From the NCBI GenBank assembly GCA_039704465.1, contig JASFAU010000010.1, positions 806,001 to 870,000 on the forward strand: 64,000 nt of DNA, read 5' to 3'. This DNA comes from Plasmodiophora brassicae (Eukaryota; Endomyxa; Phytomyxea; Plasmodiophorida; Plasmodiophoridae). Position numbers and translations under genes: made by a program. Positions 19,191-30,236 of the stretch are shown here, in pieces; within the stretch, counting starts at the first letter, position 1; every line of letters starts with the position of its first letter. Under the pieces are notes generated by a model, which saw nothing but the letters and a program-made list of their open reading frames with translations, did not search any database and was not told the origin of the DNA.

Positions 19191-21472
19191 TTAGGGATCG
19201 CTGAGTTCCACGATAGGATGCGCTCCTACCTCGTGGCCAGGGGCCGACAGTGCCTCAACGTGCTTAGCGAACATCTCCGTCCGGACCGCTTCAGGGAGTT
19301 TCTTGTAGCAGGAGTGGCTGTCGAGCATGGGCTGCGCAGAGTCCATCGACATTGGCCGGCGAACCTTCTTCGTCAACAGCTTGGAAAACAGGGCAGAGTA
19401 CTTCTCGATCCGTTTCGCCGCATGCTGGGCACGCGACTGCGCATGGTCAATAAACTCAGCCAGCAGGACGCGGACATGCATCTCAGGGACGCCTTGGATC
19501 GCATCTGCACCGCCCAGTCGTTCACAGAGGCCGTCGACGGTATCGGTCTCCGACACTGCCGCGACTCCCGCGTTCGCAAGCGCCTCTTTCAGTTTCTTGC
19601 GACTATTGTGGACACGATCCTGAATGATGACGTTAGGGCGCGACCAAGTGCAGCATGGAATAATAGCACGTCAAGCGTACCTCAAGATCATCGCAGAAGT
19701 CATCAAAGAGCGTCTGCGGAGAGAACTTTTCGTCTTGGGACAGAGCAATGAACCGCGCGTCGTCACGTATCGTTTCCGCGAATGAGCGCCACCTTGTGCG
19801 TAAATGGAGTTTACCAGCTTGGACTTGTTCCTGGAGGAGATTGCGGTAATCGACGCGACGCTTCTTCTCGGCTTCGCGAAGAGCCTCTTTCTCCGCTAGC
19901 GCCTTCGCGGCTTCTTCCCGCTTCAGATCTGACATGACTCCTTCAAAGACCTGCTCACCATGTCAGATACTGAAAGCGAGACTCCCCTCGACAACATTAC
20001 CTTAAGCGCATCAGCAGGATCCAAAGCCTTGTACGTTGGTTCGGAGGCGAGCGTTTCAAGTAGCTCGCGCCACTGAGTATTGAGAGTAATTATTTCCCCG
20101 GATTGAAGGAAGTCTCGAAACGCGGCTTCGGCAGCCTGGCGCGCTTCAATTTTCGCCTTACGCTCCGCGTCGGCAAGCTTATCGATGTGGTCGTAGAACA
20201 GATCCTCACGTGTGCGAGTATCGCAAGCAGTGTACCTGACGTCCTTTAGCCTCCAGAAACGCGCTGTCCAAATACCGAGCTCACCTTGGGTCAAGGCGGA
20301 TTTTTGGTTCCAGTTCGACGAAGCGCATCCGGGAACGGATGATGTTAGAATGCTCTGCGAGCAGCGCCAAGAAGTCATCACGTTTCTGTTGCTCGGCGCG
20401 CAATGCGTTTTCTTTCTCCCTTTCCGCATGTTCGACACACCACGACTTGAACACTTCTTTTCGGTCGGCTAGTTTTGGCAAAGCCGTGTACCGCTTGTCG
20501 TTCACAATCTTCGGAAGCGCTTGTTCCCAGGTTGCCGTCGAAGGGACACCTGAGGATGTTAACATCTCGCGGAACGCGGCCTCAGCCTCTTCTCGGTTCG
20601 CATACTGCGACGCATACGCGGCCTTGTAGGGGACCGCTACGACAGGATCCTGAATGACTTCGACAGGTTCCTCTGGCTTAGGACGGCTCGGCAATTCCGG
20701 ATGGGCCTGTTCACCATCGCGCGTTTCTGTCGGGATGGGCGATGGCTCTCCCGACAGCTCCGCCGTATGGTCCTGGTCAGCTGACTCTGCAGCCGTTTCC
20801 GAGTCAGCTGCTGATGCTGATTCAGGCTTGGTCCACGACGTTACGTTCGTTCGCGCATTATAATAGTACGGCTTGCCCTCGTTCGTATAGAACGTTTGCC
20901 ATTCGTCTTTAGGTTCCGTGGTGACCCCCGACGAGGTAAACTCTGGGGGGCAAGTCCACGTCGTTTCCTGTCCGCACGTCAGATCGGTGATGACGCCAGC
21001 ACGATGCAAGGCATACCTGTGTTTTGTTATTGAAATAGTAGACTTTTCCTTCAGGGGTTGTGAACGACGACCAATCGCCGACGGTCTGGCACGTGAAATG
21101 TCAGCAAACACGCAATCAGAGAATACAGGAAAAATAATTACACAATACCTTTGGGCCTTCCGGGGTCGCAGCGGGGCTCGCTTTCTCCTGACCAGCAGCG
21201 ACCACTCCAGATGCTGGAGGTTGCCCTGCGGCAGGATAAGCGCCGTATCCGTATGGTGCAACGGGAGCACGTTGCATAGGTGAATACCCAGCAGACGGGG
21301 CCCCATATCCATAAGGCGCATATCCTGAAGGATATGGATACCGTCCTGGGTACGATGGCGCTCCTCCGTATGGTGCAGACGCCGGGAACGTCGTCGTCTG
21401 TGGGGCCGGCGGCGCGTCGCCGCCGTGCGACATGGCTGACGGCACGGCCGGCTGGTCCGGCCTACCCATCAT
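19191..21472 (-). CDS. PRPF40: Pre-mRNA processing factor 40 (Prp40/PRPF40)
   Basis: Six exons, 21472-21149, 21085-21017, 20967-20285, 20235-20001, 19950-19681 and 19619-19191, give 669 residues with phase conserved at all five introns (49-63 bases). Exon 1 is Pro/Gly/Tyr-rich. WW domain 1 is split: DWSSFTTPEGKVYYFNNKTQ then ETTWTCPPEF; WW domain 2 is DEWQTFYTNEGKPYYYNART then NVTSWTKPE. FF-type helical repeats follow, for example AEAAFREMLTSSGV, LDPRYTACDTRTREDLFYDH and EEAAKALAEKEALREAEKK. Prp40 is a U1 snRNP-associated scaffold that bridges the 5' splice site and branch-site proteins, in keeping with this intron-rich genome. Confidence 0.9.
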
Positions 21473-21749
21473 CTTGAGCCTGTCCGGGTGAATCTACACA
21501 CGCACGTCAGCGGCGTGCATCACACAGCACACGGCAGTACGCGCATACCATGATGAGATGTCCACCTAGCTCGCACCGAGCACCGACGTCGCGCTCACGT
21601 CTGCGTCGACAACACGTCAACTACTCCGCGGATATTTGCGCAGGTCGAGCACCGAAGTCCGACAGAGGGGCCTGGGAGCTGCGGGAACGCGTGCGTTCGC
21701 CATATCTGGACATTCTAGTTGACCTGACGCCTTTCAAATATGTGACAGT

Positions 21750-22688
21750 TTATTGCATTGTTTCGGCTGGCTCGTGTTCGACAAATTCGGACACAATTTT
21801 GTCAGCCAATGGAACTGCATACGGCGGCTTATTCGCCGCGAGCTCCCACAGCACGAACCGACCCGACGTCGCCGAATTGACCCCCACTTTTTTCCACGTC
21901 GACGTGTCGGGGTTGACAGGAATGGGGAGTCTTATGCGAAATGTCGTTCGGGGCGCCTGACTGTACGATGGACGGTGGTGCGCGAGTTCTTCATCGAGCG
22001 CATTCAGGCGTCCGTAGTATGTCTGCGGTTCGTCCGTCGATGCCCAAGTCGCGCACATGACCTGGGGTGAGAATAACGCAGCCGGCCAGCCATAGGAAAT
22101 GATGGCGGTCTGGGCGTCGTCCTCATCTAGATCGACATGGACGTCCTTGGCGTCGGGAATGCCGAACATCCCCGCACAGATGACCACGCGGTCCGTCTTT
22201 GTCGCTGCATCCCGGTAGACGGCGGCAATCACGGGAGGATTGTCGATATCCACGCCGGTACGGGTCTCCGACTCGCTGGGCAGAGCAAGCTTGTACCTCT
22301 TCCGACTGCTTTTTGAATCCGAGTCATCGCCATTCGATTCATCATTGTCCTCGCTCTTGTCTTCTGGCGCGCTTGTATCACCTCCTTCATTGTCGCCTTC
22401 TTTGCCTTCTTCAGACGAGCGCACTGGAGTACATATTAGAATAAATAAACGTAATGGTGTACGTTGCTTACGGAAAGTGCCCTGCTTCAGCTTCGTCTCG
22501 TTAAAATGACGCCGGAACTTGTCCATGGTGTACGCCTGGAAATCTGGATACTTATTGTATACGTCCTGCGGCCGAGTCGTCGAGGTTATCGTCCCGTCGG
22601 CGCAAAGCCTGTCCAGCAGTCGTTGCGCCGCAGACTTCTGGGTCCAACGCTTCATTTTAGGGTGTGTCGCGTTCTCACGTTGCAACAT
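21750..22688 (-). CDS. Conserved-looking protein of unknown function
   Basis: Exons 22688-22472 and 22423-21750 with a 48-base intron give 296 residues. The N-terminal part (KRWTQKSAAQRLLDRLCADG, then DVYNKYPDFQAYTMDKFRRH) looks like a small helical, possibly DNA-binding, module. An acidic linker (Glu/Asp/Ser) is followed by a basic patch SSRKRYKLAL and a beta-rich C-terminal half (DRVVICAGMFGIPDAKDVHV, TTFRIRLPIPVN, RFVLWELAANKPPYAVPLAD). I do not recognise the family; similar helical-plus-linker layouts occur in both host proteins and element-encoded proteins. ATG alternatives are 22688 and 22655. Confidence 0.65.
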   Translation of the reverse strand: MLQRENATHPKMKRWTQKSAAQRLLDRLCADGTITSTTRPQDVYNKYPDFQAYTMDKFRRHFNETKLKQGTFRKQRTPLRLFILICTPVRSSEEGKEGDNEGGDTSAPEDKSEDNDESNGDDSDSKSSRKRYKLALPSESETRTGVDIDNPPVIAAVYRDAATKTDRVVICAGMFGIPDAKDVHVDLDEDDAQTAIISYGWPAALFSPQVMCATWASTDEPQTYYGRLNALDEELAHHRPSYSQAPRTTFRIRLPIPVNPDTSTWKKVGVNSATSGRFVLWELAANKPPYAVPLADKIVSEFVEHEPAETMQ

Positions 22689-23336
22689 CGGTCACCAGAT
22701 GTTTCAACGCAGTTCTCCCTCCGTTCGTCTAATTGGGCCCCGTTTCGGATTGGGCCCCCTTCGTCGGGTCGGGCGACCCCCTCGTCGGATCTGGCACCCG
22801 GCATCCCGTTTGTCGGATCGGGGCTCTACGCCAATGACGTATTTGGCGGGAAGGCAATCGACGGCTTTTGCAGCACGCCAAATACGTCATTGGCGCCTGT
22901 AACGTAACGCAGGAACGTCTACTCATACGACTTCTCCGTCATACCCTGTGTGGACGATACGGTCTATGACCCTGGTTAGCGAGTAAGTTAACACACCATA
23001 TCGTGAACACCTTATACGTACCCTGCGGAATCGATAATGAAGGATTTCTCTTGAAATGCGGGCATTTGAACTTGAACATTATGCCGGTGCCCCGACCATT
23101 TGTGAACCTGATTATAACACAGCCATTTATGTGGAACAGAATTAGTCACGATTGAAAGAAAGTCGAATGTACGTAGCAGCCGGCAACTATCAAAGAAGAA
23201 GATATCGCGAAGCTATAGACGAGATATTGGCACTGGAATTGGTGTAGTACCGACGTTTCATCAACCTACGGACGTTTTGCATGGCGCCAAAGTCGTATTT
23301 GGCGTCAAGCCAAACGTCAACATTGGCCGCACGCAA
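22689..23336. other. Intergenic with a short perfect hairpin
   Basis: At about 22831-22892 the sequence GCCAATGACGTATTTGGCG recurs inverted after a 23-base gap. A related CGTATTTGGCG occurs at 23293, just before the transposase, so these may be terminal-repeat remnants of the element. No gene is supported in the rest. Confidence 0.55.
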
Positions 23337-24248
23337 ATGTCGACTTTGGCGGAGGCTGCCACAGCCGACGACTTCTGGGAGTTGGGACATACCCTGACCC
23401 GGCATCGGGTATCGCATGGAAGAGCCACCGGGCATCGTCGGTTCCGGGCGATGTTTGGTGTTTCCTCAGACGTTTGCTCTCTGCTGTGGGCATTATTGCG
23501 AGGTGACCTGCCGCAAACAGCGAAGCCGATTCACTTATTGTGGTCGCTTCTGTTCTTAAAACGGTACGATACTGAGCACATCAACCGAGCAATAACGGGA
23601 GCCGATGAAAAAACGTTCCGGAAATGGGTATGGGCGTTCATACAGCGGCTTGCCAATCTTGCAGTGGTATTATTCGCATACAACTGGCATGTTTAATTCC
23701 TGGTTGACCTGTGCATTCAGATCCAATGGAAAGACCGCTTCGCCGGTGCTCCAAGGCATTGCAATTGTTTCGTGTCTTTGGACGCGACTGATTGCCCCAT
23801 ACAGGAGCCGTCGCCGTTCGATCGAAAATGGTATTCCCACAAAATCAATGGGCCAGGGGTCCGGTACGAGGTTGGAATATGTATTAGAACTGGTCGAATT
23901 GTCTGGGTCTCCGGGGGTGTTCCTTGTGGTGATTGGCCCGACCTAAAGCTGGCACGGTTCGGTTACCTGGCACATGTTCGCCAAGGGGAAGTAACGATTG
24001 CGGACAAAGGTTACCGTGATCGTGGCTTTTTCAAGTGGCCTGAAGATGATGATCCAATGAACACCATAATCAAACGCATTTTGGCCCGACACGAAACGGT
24101 CAACAAGCGTCTGAAGGTGTTCGAAGTGCTGAACCAGCCGTTCCGACATCCGCGCTATCGCCATCCGCAATGCATGCATGCGGTCGCCAACGTTGTGCAA
24201 ATGATGCTGCAGAACGGCGAACCATTATTTAGTGTCCAACCAGTATGA
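23337..24248 (+). mobile_element. PIF/Harbinger-type (IS5-like DDE) transposase gene
   Basis: Exons 23337-23666 and 23721-24248 with a 54-base intron give 285 residues, no stops. An N-terminal helical region (FRAMFGVSSDVCSLLWALL) precedes the DDE domain: LDATDCPIQEPSPFDRKWYS (first Asp), VRYEVGICIRTGRIVWVSGG, GDWPDLKLAR, ADKGYRDRGFF (second Asp) and ARHETVNKRLKVFEVLNQPF (Glu). This is the layout of nuclease-domain proteins of PIF/Harbinger elements. The intact frame suggests recent activity or domestication. A companion Myb-like protein is not seen next to it, and target-site duplications were not identified. Confidence 0.85.
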
Positions 24249-25091
24249 TCCCACAGCATATGCATCGATCACCACTGAGCATATGGCGCATATTCCCCAA
24301 CATTTTGTTAAACGCTTTCAGTTCAACGCGCCAGCAGCTTTGCCAGCTCTCGTATATGGAAATTACTACCGGGTGTTACTAAGTCCATACTCTACGATGT
24401 CACAAGGATGCAGATTTATTATCATTGTTGGGTTCTGATCAATTATTGTTATTGGTAGCAGATTTCGTAATGTATGACGGTTCCCGCAGCTCCCTGGGCC
24501 TCCATCCATCCCGCATCGTCTGTCTCCGTCGGCGTCCGTTCCCGGAATGTTCGCAGTTCGCATTTGGAGGACCGGCTGTCGCCTTCCCAGCCGTCGCATT
24601 ACGGCATGTGCAGGGTCGCATCTGATGCAGATTCAGGTTTATTGCAAGGCCCACTTCCGTGCTGGAACAAGTCGGAGAACTCTCGTGGTGAATTCGGGAC
24701 TGATGTACGGCACAGTTGCTCGCAGACGTTTCACATCTGGCTGCTTTAGTGGGTTTTTGCGCTTCTCACATGCGACCACGACACACGTTGAGGGCGCGTC
24801 CACGGCGGAGCGGAAACCGTAAACGTGTAGCCGGTCATTTATGCAAAGCCACCACGCAAGGTGCCAGTCGCGCAAAACAAACCCATTGCCGCGACTGGCG
24901 ACTGGCGCAGAGCACGCCCGGCCGGCACACCAAAGTGGCATTGGGGTTGACCTCCGACAGTGGGGGGTAACTCCGTCCGTGTCCCGCCAAACGAACGACG
25001 GGTCCCGCTCCCAACTCCCATCCCTTTGCCTGTGGGCTGAGCGCCTTTTTGGTCCGAACCTCATAACACTATCCGGCGGGTGGCAGTCGGC
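24249..25091. other. About 840 bases without a supported gene
   Basis: Holds the transposase 3' flank and the upstream region of the membrane protein at 25092. A long minus-strand open frame (24639-25334) is basic, repetitive in composition and lacks any motif; I take it as a shadow. Confidence 0.45.
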
Positions 25092-25484
25092 ATGTCGACG
25101 ATGTCGAGGGTGGCCCAAGCCGTGGTAATGGTCGCCGTAGTTACGCTGTCGCTCGTCTCGCTTCGTCCAGCCGGCGTTGTCGTGCCCGACAGCGCCGTTC
25201 GTAATGGACGCGAGCGTCCACCTGCTGGGAGGCCTGCAGTACCGCAGAGCAAGGGGCGAGCGGAGTCGGACAAGAAGCGTCACGATGACGTCGATCGTGT
25301 ACAGAGCAAGCCGACACCCTTCTTCGAGAAGCACTGGCTGACGATCGTGTCCGCTGCTGCTGTCACCGTCGTCGTATGTGTCCTCGCAATCGTGATCGTC
25401 ATCTGTCGTCGCAAGCGCAGGAAAGCCCCTGCTGCCGACTGGTCAACAATGACGTTCGCCATCTCTCATCCGGAAGTGGTCTGA
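25092..25484 (+). CDS. Small single-pass membrane protein with signal peptide
   Basis: 130 residues, intronless, from ATG 25092. The N-terminus (VAQAVVMVAVVTLSLVSLRP) is a good signal sequence. A charged, proline-containing ectodomain of about 45 residues follows (ERPPAGRPAVPQSKGRAESD), then a membrane helix (WLTIVSAAAVTVVVCVLAIV) with a basic stop-transfer CRRKRRK and a short cytosolic tail. Type I topology is likely. No family is recognised; the shape resembles small surface or sorting proteins. Confidence 0.6.
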   Translation: MSTMSRVAQAVVMVAVVTLSLVSLRPAGVVVPDSAVRNGRERPPAGRPAVPQSKGRAESDKKRHDDVDRVQSKPTPFFEKHWLTIVSAAAVTVVVCVLAIVIVICRRKRRKAPAADWSTMTFAISHPEVV

Positions 25485-25720
25485 TCGCGTCCAGCTTCGT
25501 TCAGGTTGGGTTATCTTAATATATCAGCCTGCGATTCGTTGCGCTGTGCTCCGGAAACGTGTCGTCAATGGTTCCAGTACGACAGTGCTGTCATGGTTAC
25601 CGCTGGGATGCCCTCCCCGTCGTACGCGGCAGGATCTGTACTGGTGGTTTATTCTAGTAACAGATGAACGCGTCACTCGTTCAACAATGGTTGCATGTAC
25701 AGGAGGAGGTCAGTATTGGA

Positions 25721-27272
25721 TCAGGCGAACTGCTCCATATCAGTGTGGTTGGAAAGCGGCTTGCCGATCGCGTACACTTCGAAGCCGATCTTTCGCAACG
25801 CCTCGTGGTCAAGGATGTTGCGGCCGTCGAAGACGAACGTCGGCCGCTCCATCACAGCATAAACCTTCGCCCAGTCGAGCGTGCGGAACTCATCCCACTC
25901 AGTCATGATGGCGATGGCGTGCGACCCCTTGGCGGCATCGTACGCATTCGCATGCATCGTGACGACATCATTGTGGTTAACGTCCTGCGCCAGCTGGGGC
26001 TCGTAGTACTGCAGGTCGGAGAAGACCTGATCCGACTCGACCTTGGGGTCGTACACCGCGAGGCAAGCGCGATCTTCCATGAGGTGCTTCGCGACGTACA
26101 CGGCCGCCGTCTCACGCGTGTCACCAGTGTCCTTCTTGAACGCCCAGCCGAGGATTGCAATACGCTTGCCGGAAACCGTGTTGAACATCGTCTTGATGAT
26201 GTTGCGAGCGAACCGTGACTTCTGGTAGTCGTTCATGAGGACGACTTGGTCCCAGTAACGGGCGACCTCGTCGAGGCCGAACGATTCGCACAGGTAGACG
26301 AGGTTCAGGATGTCCTTCTGGAAACAGCTGCCGCCGAATCCGACAGACGAGTTCAGGAAACGCGAGCCAATTCGTGAGTCCCGCCCGATAGCGTATGCGA
26401 CCTCGGAGACATCCGCACCGGTCACCTATGCCAGGCATGTCAACCCTCTGGAGAACCACATGTACCTGCGAACGACGTACCTCACACAGTGCCGAGATCG
26501 AGTTGATAGACGAGATACGCTGGGCAAGGAACGCGTTCGCGACGAGCTTGGAGAGTTCAGAGCTCCACAGGTTCGTCGTAATGACGTTCTCGCGGGGAAC
26601 CCAGTGTTCGTACACCCAGACAAGACGGGCAACAGCCGCTTGGCCGGCTTCAGTGGTGGGCCCCCCAATCAGAACACGATCAGGCTTGAACAGGTCGGCA
26701 ACCGCCGTGCCTTCGGCCAGGAACTCTGGGTTCGACAGGATCTGGTACCGGTGGCCGTTCTCGTTCGCATGAAGGACACGCGCCATGGAATGCGCCGTCC
26801 GCACTGGCAGCGTGCTCTTCTCCACGACGATCTTCGGGCCATTCGACACACGCGCGATGTGTCGCGCCGCCAGCTCCCAGTTCTTCAGGTTCGCAGCACG
26901 CCCAGCACCGACGCCATGCGTTTTCGTAGGCGTATTCACCGACACGAATATGATTTCGCATTCGCGAATCGCCGCGTCGATGTCAGTCGTGAAGAACAAG
27001 TTCACGCCGCGCGACTTCTCGACCTAGAAGCGACAGTCAGGGCACTTGAGCAGCGTCAGCTGGGCGGTAAACAAGTGGGGTACCAGTTCCTGCAGTCCGG
27101 GTTCGTAGATCGGCAGGTTCGACGAGTTCCAGGCCGCGATCTGTTTCGGGTTGATGTCGCAGACGGTGACCTTGACGTTCGGGCACTTGGCCGCGATCAC
27201 GGCCATCGTTGGCCCGCCGACGTACCCGGCTCCCAGGCAGCAGATCTTGCATTCGAACGTCGGCATGACCAT
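25721..27272 (-). CDS. UGDH: UDP-glucose 6-dehydrogenase
   Basis: Exons 27272-27084, 27023-26481 and 26425-25721 (introns 60 and 55 bases, both phase 0) give 478 residues, normal for the family. The NAD site is [20 protein letters not shown]. Other conserved blocks are [41 protein letters not shown], the catalytic cysteine in [20 protein letters not shown] and [13 protein letters not shown]. The enzyme oxidises UDP-glucose to UDP-glucuronate in the cytosol, feeding extracellular matrix and glycan synthesis. An alternative Met two codons downstream (MPTFECK) could be the start. Confidence 0.95.
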
Positions 27273-27603
27273 TAGTCGCTTCAAGGGAGACGGCGCTGAT
27301 CCCGATCCACGACACTCAGTCCAACCTGTGCCCGTCTCGCGTTCAGGCCTCACGTCAGACTGAAACGCAGCGCAACCAACGTGGGCCTGTTAAAAATATC
27401 TCCAGAGGCGCCTTTGTTTTGCTGTCGGGTCCCTGGCCACGTCACTGGTGCCGGACGCGCGACGTGTCCCAACTCCCAACCCACCACGCTGCGGCAGCAG
27501 CCAGCCGGGGCGGACTCGGCGCACCCTCTGTCTGGCGGCTGCGCTGGCGACGAAACCATGTCGTGCGATAATAAATACGCGGGCGTTTAACCAATGGACC
27601 CCT
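27273..27603. other. Intergenic between UGDH and PPR-DYW 1
   Basis: 331 bases holding the UGDH promoter and the PPR gene 3' flank; an AATAAA-like motif occurs on the plus strand near 27571. Nothing else is seen. Confidence 0.5.
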
Positions 27604-29640
27604 CTACCAGAAGTCCTCACAGGAGCACTTCCCGTCGCGGAAGTGATGGTGCCTGGTCGAATCGCGGACAAAGACCTCGCGGGCGAAGACGACGGAGACG
27701 TGCTTGATTGCCTCGTGGCAGTCGGGGCAGACGCGCAGGTTCTTCGCCAGGCGAATGGGCTCGCCGGGCGGCACGCTCCGCAAGGCATGGGCGACGGCGA
27801 TCTTCTCGCTGTGACCGTAGACGGCGCGCCGCGCCTCGTCGTCCGTCCGTGCCGACCTCGTCACGTATGACAAGTCGGGGATGTACCCGTGCTCGACCAA
27901 CTGATTCATCATGCTGGCGTGCATCGCGGCCAGGTCACGATCATTGCGGAGCCGCCTGTCGTTCGACGAGAAGTCCAGGCAGCAATCGGCGAGTTGCAGC
28001 GACGTCTGCCCGGATGCCTTGACGATCCCTCGGGTTCGGACCTCGTGACGCAAACGAGCCACGTCGGCCTGGCGCCCAGCCCGATAGTACATGTTCGACA
28101 TGGAGACGTAGGCGCTGGCCAGGTCCTGGGTACCCGCGTCCGAACGCGACACGATGGCCGAGAAGGCGCGTTCGGCGCGATCCAGGTCGCGATGCTTGAC
28201 GCAGGCGGCCAGCACCATGTTCCACGAGATGACGCCCGCAGCAGGAGACGAGGACGCAAGCTTCTCAGCGGCATTCAGGTCCCCCAATCGACCGTGCATG
28301 TCGATCATGATGTTCACGTGTTGGTAATCGGCGGCAACGTTCCAGACGGTGGCGAATTCGGACAGGAACGCGTAGGCACGCGCCGTATCGCCAGCACGAC
28401 AGCACCCGGTAAGGAGCGCAACGAGAGTCGACCTCGTCGGTCGCAGGTTCACCGCCTTCAGCCGTTCGTATACGCCGACCGCGTCGTCAAGCAGGCCTTG
28501 GTGCGCATAGGCGGTCATCATTGAATTGAACACGGCGGCGTCGGGTGTGAAAGCCGCACATCGGTCCTCGAACGCGGCTCTGGCACCGACAAGGTTGCTG
28601 CAGTGGCCGTAGGAGGCCACCAGCGCGCTGACCACGAAGTCGTCGTGCAGAAGGGACCTCGCTCGCGCATGCTCATGAAGCGCCTGGACGCCCGACAGGT
28701 TCGAGCAGCGCCCACACGCCTCGATCAGGCTGGTGAACACGCGGACGTCGACCGGGGCGTTACGCTGCAGCATGGTGTTGAACAGCGAGAGCGCCACAGA
28801 GATGTGCGCGTGCTTGCTGACGGCGAACAGGACGCGATTGTACGTGCTCTCGGTGGGTGCCAAGCCGAACGTGTCGTGCATGAGCGTCAGCGTGCTGACC
28901 GCTAGCCCGAATCGCTTCTGCTGCAGCAGCGCCTTGATCAGGTTGAAGAACGTCGGCTGACCGGCGTCGTGCGGGGCACGGTTCGACCGGAACAGGTCCA
29001 GCATCTGTTCGGCGGCGTCAGCGCCCGCCGGGCACCCTGATTCCGCACAGCACGCCGCGACAATGGTCACCAGCTTCTTGGTGAACGCCACGTCGGACGC
29101 GATGGCATGTGACAGCAGAGGGATCGCTAACGCGGGCTGTTTCGACGCCCGGCATAGGTCGAAGACACCGAAGACGGCGATGGGCGTTCGCGGGCCACAT
29201 TCCTTGTACAGGTCAACCGCTTCCTGAACGGGCGGAGGGTTCGCCGCCTTACAAGCGGACAGGAACGTGCAGAACAGGGCCTCGGTGATGGGAACCTGGC
29301 GCCTGCCGGCGACACGAAGCACGTCGGCGGCCTTGTGCGGTTGGACGCGCCGGCAGAATTGCATCATCGGGTGGAACAGGCGGACGTCGACCGGGCACCC
29401 GGACTGCAGGACATGCTCGAACGCCGACCAGACCCGCACGGGATCGTCGTCGTGCAACGCCAGCTTGGCGGCAATGGCCGGCGTCGGATGCCGAAGGAAC
29501 GTGGCATGCATGCGCAGCGGCGACCCGGTCGCGCTGTCGCCCACGTACGACGACAGCGCCCGCCATCGTCGTCGTGCAGGACGCCGCGAGAGGCTCTGGC
29601 CCGACAGCCATGCGATCCTCTGGCAGGCGACCCGCGTCAT
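27604..29640 (-). CDS. PPR protein with C-terminal DYW deaminase domain, copy 1
   Basis: An intronless 678-residue frame. The N-terminus is Arg/Ser-rich and lacks acids (MTRVACQRIAWLSGQSLSRR), consistent with mitochondrial import. About a dozen PPR-type helical hairpins follow, for example FNLIKALLQQKRFGLAVSTL and FNSMMTAYAHQGLLDDAVGV. The DYW domain carries the zinc/deaminase motif HSEKIAVAHAL, then CPDCHEAIK and the end RHHHFRDGKCSCEDFW, with DFW in place of DYW. In plants and some protists such proteins bind organellar RNA and convert specific cytidines to uridine. Paralogue of the gene at 49566; shared blocks include LFCTFLSACKAA and AACCAESGC. Confidence 0.9.
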   Translation of the reverse strand: MTRVACQRIAWLSGQSLSRRPARRRWRALSSYVGDSATGSPLRMHATFLRHPTPAIAAKLALHDDDPVRVWSAFEHVLQSGCPVDVRLFHPMMQFCRRVQPHKAADVLRVAGRRQVPITEALFCTFLSACKAANPPPVQEAVDLYKECGPRTPIAVFGVFDLCRASKQPALAIPLLSHAIASDVAFTKKLVTIVAACCAESGCPAGADAAEQMLDLFRSNRAPHDAGQPTFFNLIKALLQQKRFGLAVSTLTLMHDTFGLAPTESTYNRVLFAVSKHAHISVALSLFNTMLQRNAPVDVRVFTSLIEACGRCSNLSGVQALHEHARARSLLHDDFVVSALVASYGHCSNLVGARAAFEDRCAAFTPDAAVFNSMMTAYAHQGLLDDAVGVYERLKAVNLRPTRSTLVALLTGCCRAGDTARAYAFLSEFATVWNVAADYQHVNIMIDMHGRLGDLNAAEKLASSSPAAGVISWNMVLAACVKHRDLDRAERAFSAIVSRSDAGTQDLASAYVSMSNMYYRAGRQADVARLRHEVRTRGIVKASGQTSLQLADCCLDFSSNDRRLRNDRDLAAMHASMMNQLVEHGYIPDLSYVTRSARTDDEARRAVYGHSEKIAVAHALRSVPPGEPIRLAKNLRVCPDCHEAIKHVSVVFAREVFVRDSTRHHHFRDGKCSCEDFW

Positions 29641-29777
29641 GCGGGGTCCGCAACGACAAGGAACTACCTACCCCGCGTCACGAGCAGAACCAACCCGGAC
29701 ACCTCGTGCTGGTTATCAGCAATTTATTTTCATATAAAAAACGTGAATTCCGACAGGAAAGAGTTACGGACGGCGGA

Positions 29778-30236
29778 TCAGAACTCCTGGGAGCCGGACG
29801 CCTTGCCGCCCTTGGCCTTGGTGGCGGTCTCCTTCTTCGGCGCCGGGGCGGGCGTCGCCTCGCCGGCCTTCTTCTTGGGCAGCAGGACGGAGTGGATGTT
29901 GGGCAGGACACCGCCTTGCGCGATCGTGACGTCGTGCAGGAGCTTGTTCAGTTCCTCGTCGTTGCGGATGGCGAGCTGGACGTGACGCGGGATGATACGC
30001 GTCTTCTTGTTGTCACGGGCAGCGTTGCCGGCCAGTTCGAGGATTTCGGCGGCCAGGTACTCGAGGACGGCGGCCAGGTAGACGGGCGCGCCGCCACCGA
30101 CACGGGCGGCGTAACGGCCGTCACGCAGGAAACGGTTGATACGACCGACGGGGAACTGCAGGCCGGCGCGCGCCGAACGCGTCTGCGACTTGCCGCCCTT
30201 GGACTTGCCGCGCCCACCCTTGCCCTTGCCCGACAT
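29778..30236 (-). CDS. H2AX: Histone H2A.X
   Basis: 152 residues, intronless. The core is canonical ([60 protein letters not shown]). The C-terminal tail is long and Ala/Lys-rich and ends GSQEF, the SQ(E/D)-hydrophobic motif phosphorylated after double-strand breaks, so this is the X variant serving as, or alongside, bulk H2A. Downstream of the stop (minus-strand direction) an AAAATAAATTG motif looks like a poly(A) signal and no histone 3' stem-loop is obvious, so the message is probably polyadenylated. Confidence 0.95.
   Translation of the reverse strand: MSGKGKGGRGKSKGGKSQTRSARAGLQFPVGRINRFLRDGRYAARVGGGAPVYLAAVLEYLAAEILELAGNAARDNKKTRIIPRHVQLAIRNDEELNKLLHDVTIAQGGVLPNIHSVLLPKKKAGEATPAPAPKKETATKAKGGKASGSQEF

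Noticed and set aside
24639..25334. 231-residue minus-strand frame
   Set aside because: Arg/His/Cys/Trp-rich composition, opposes the clear membrane protein gene at 25092, no motif or splice support.
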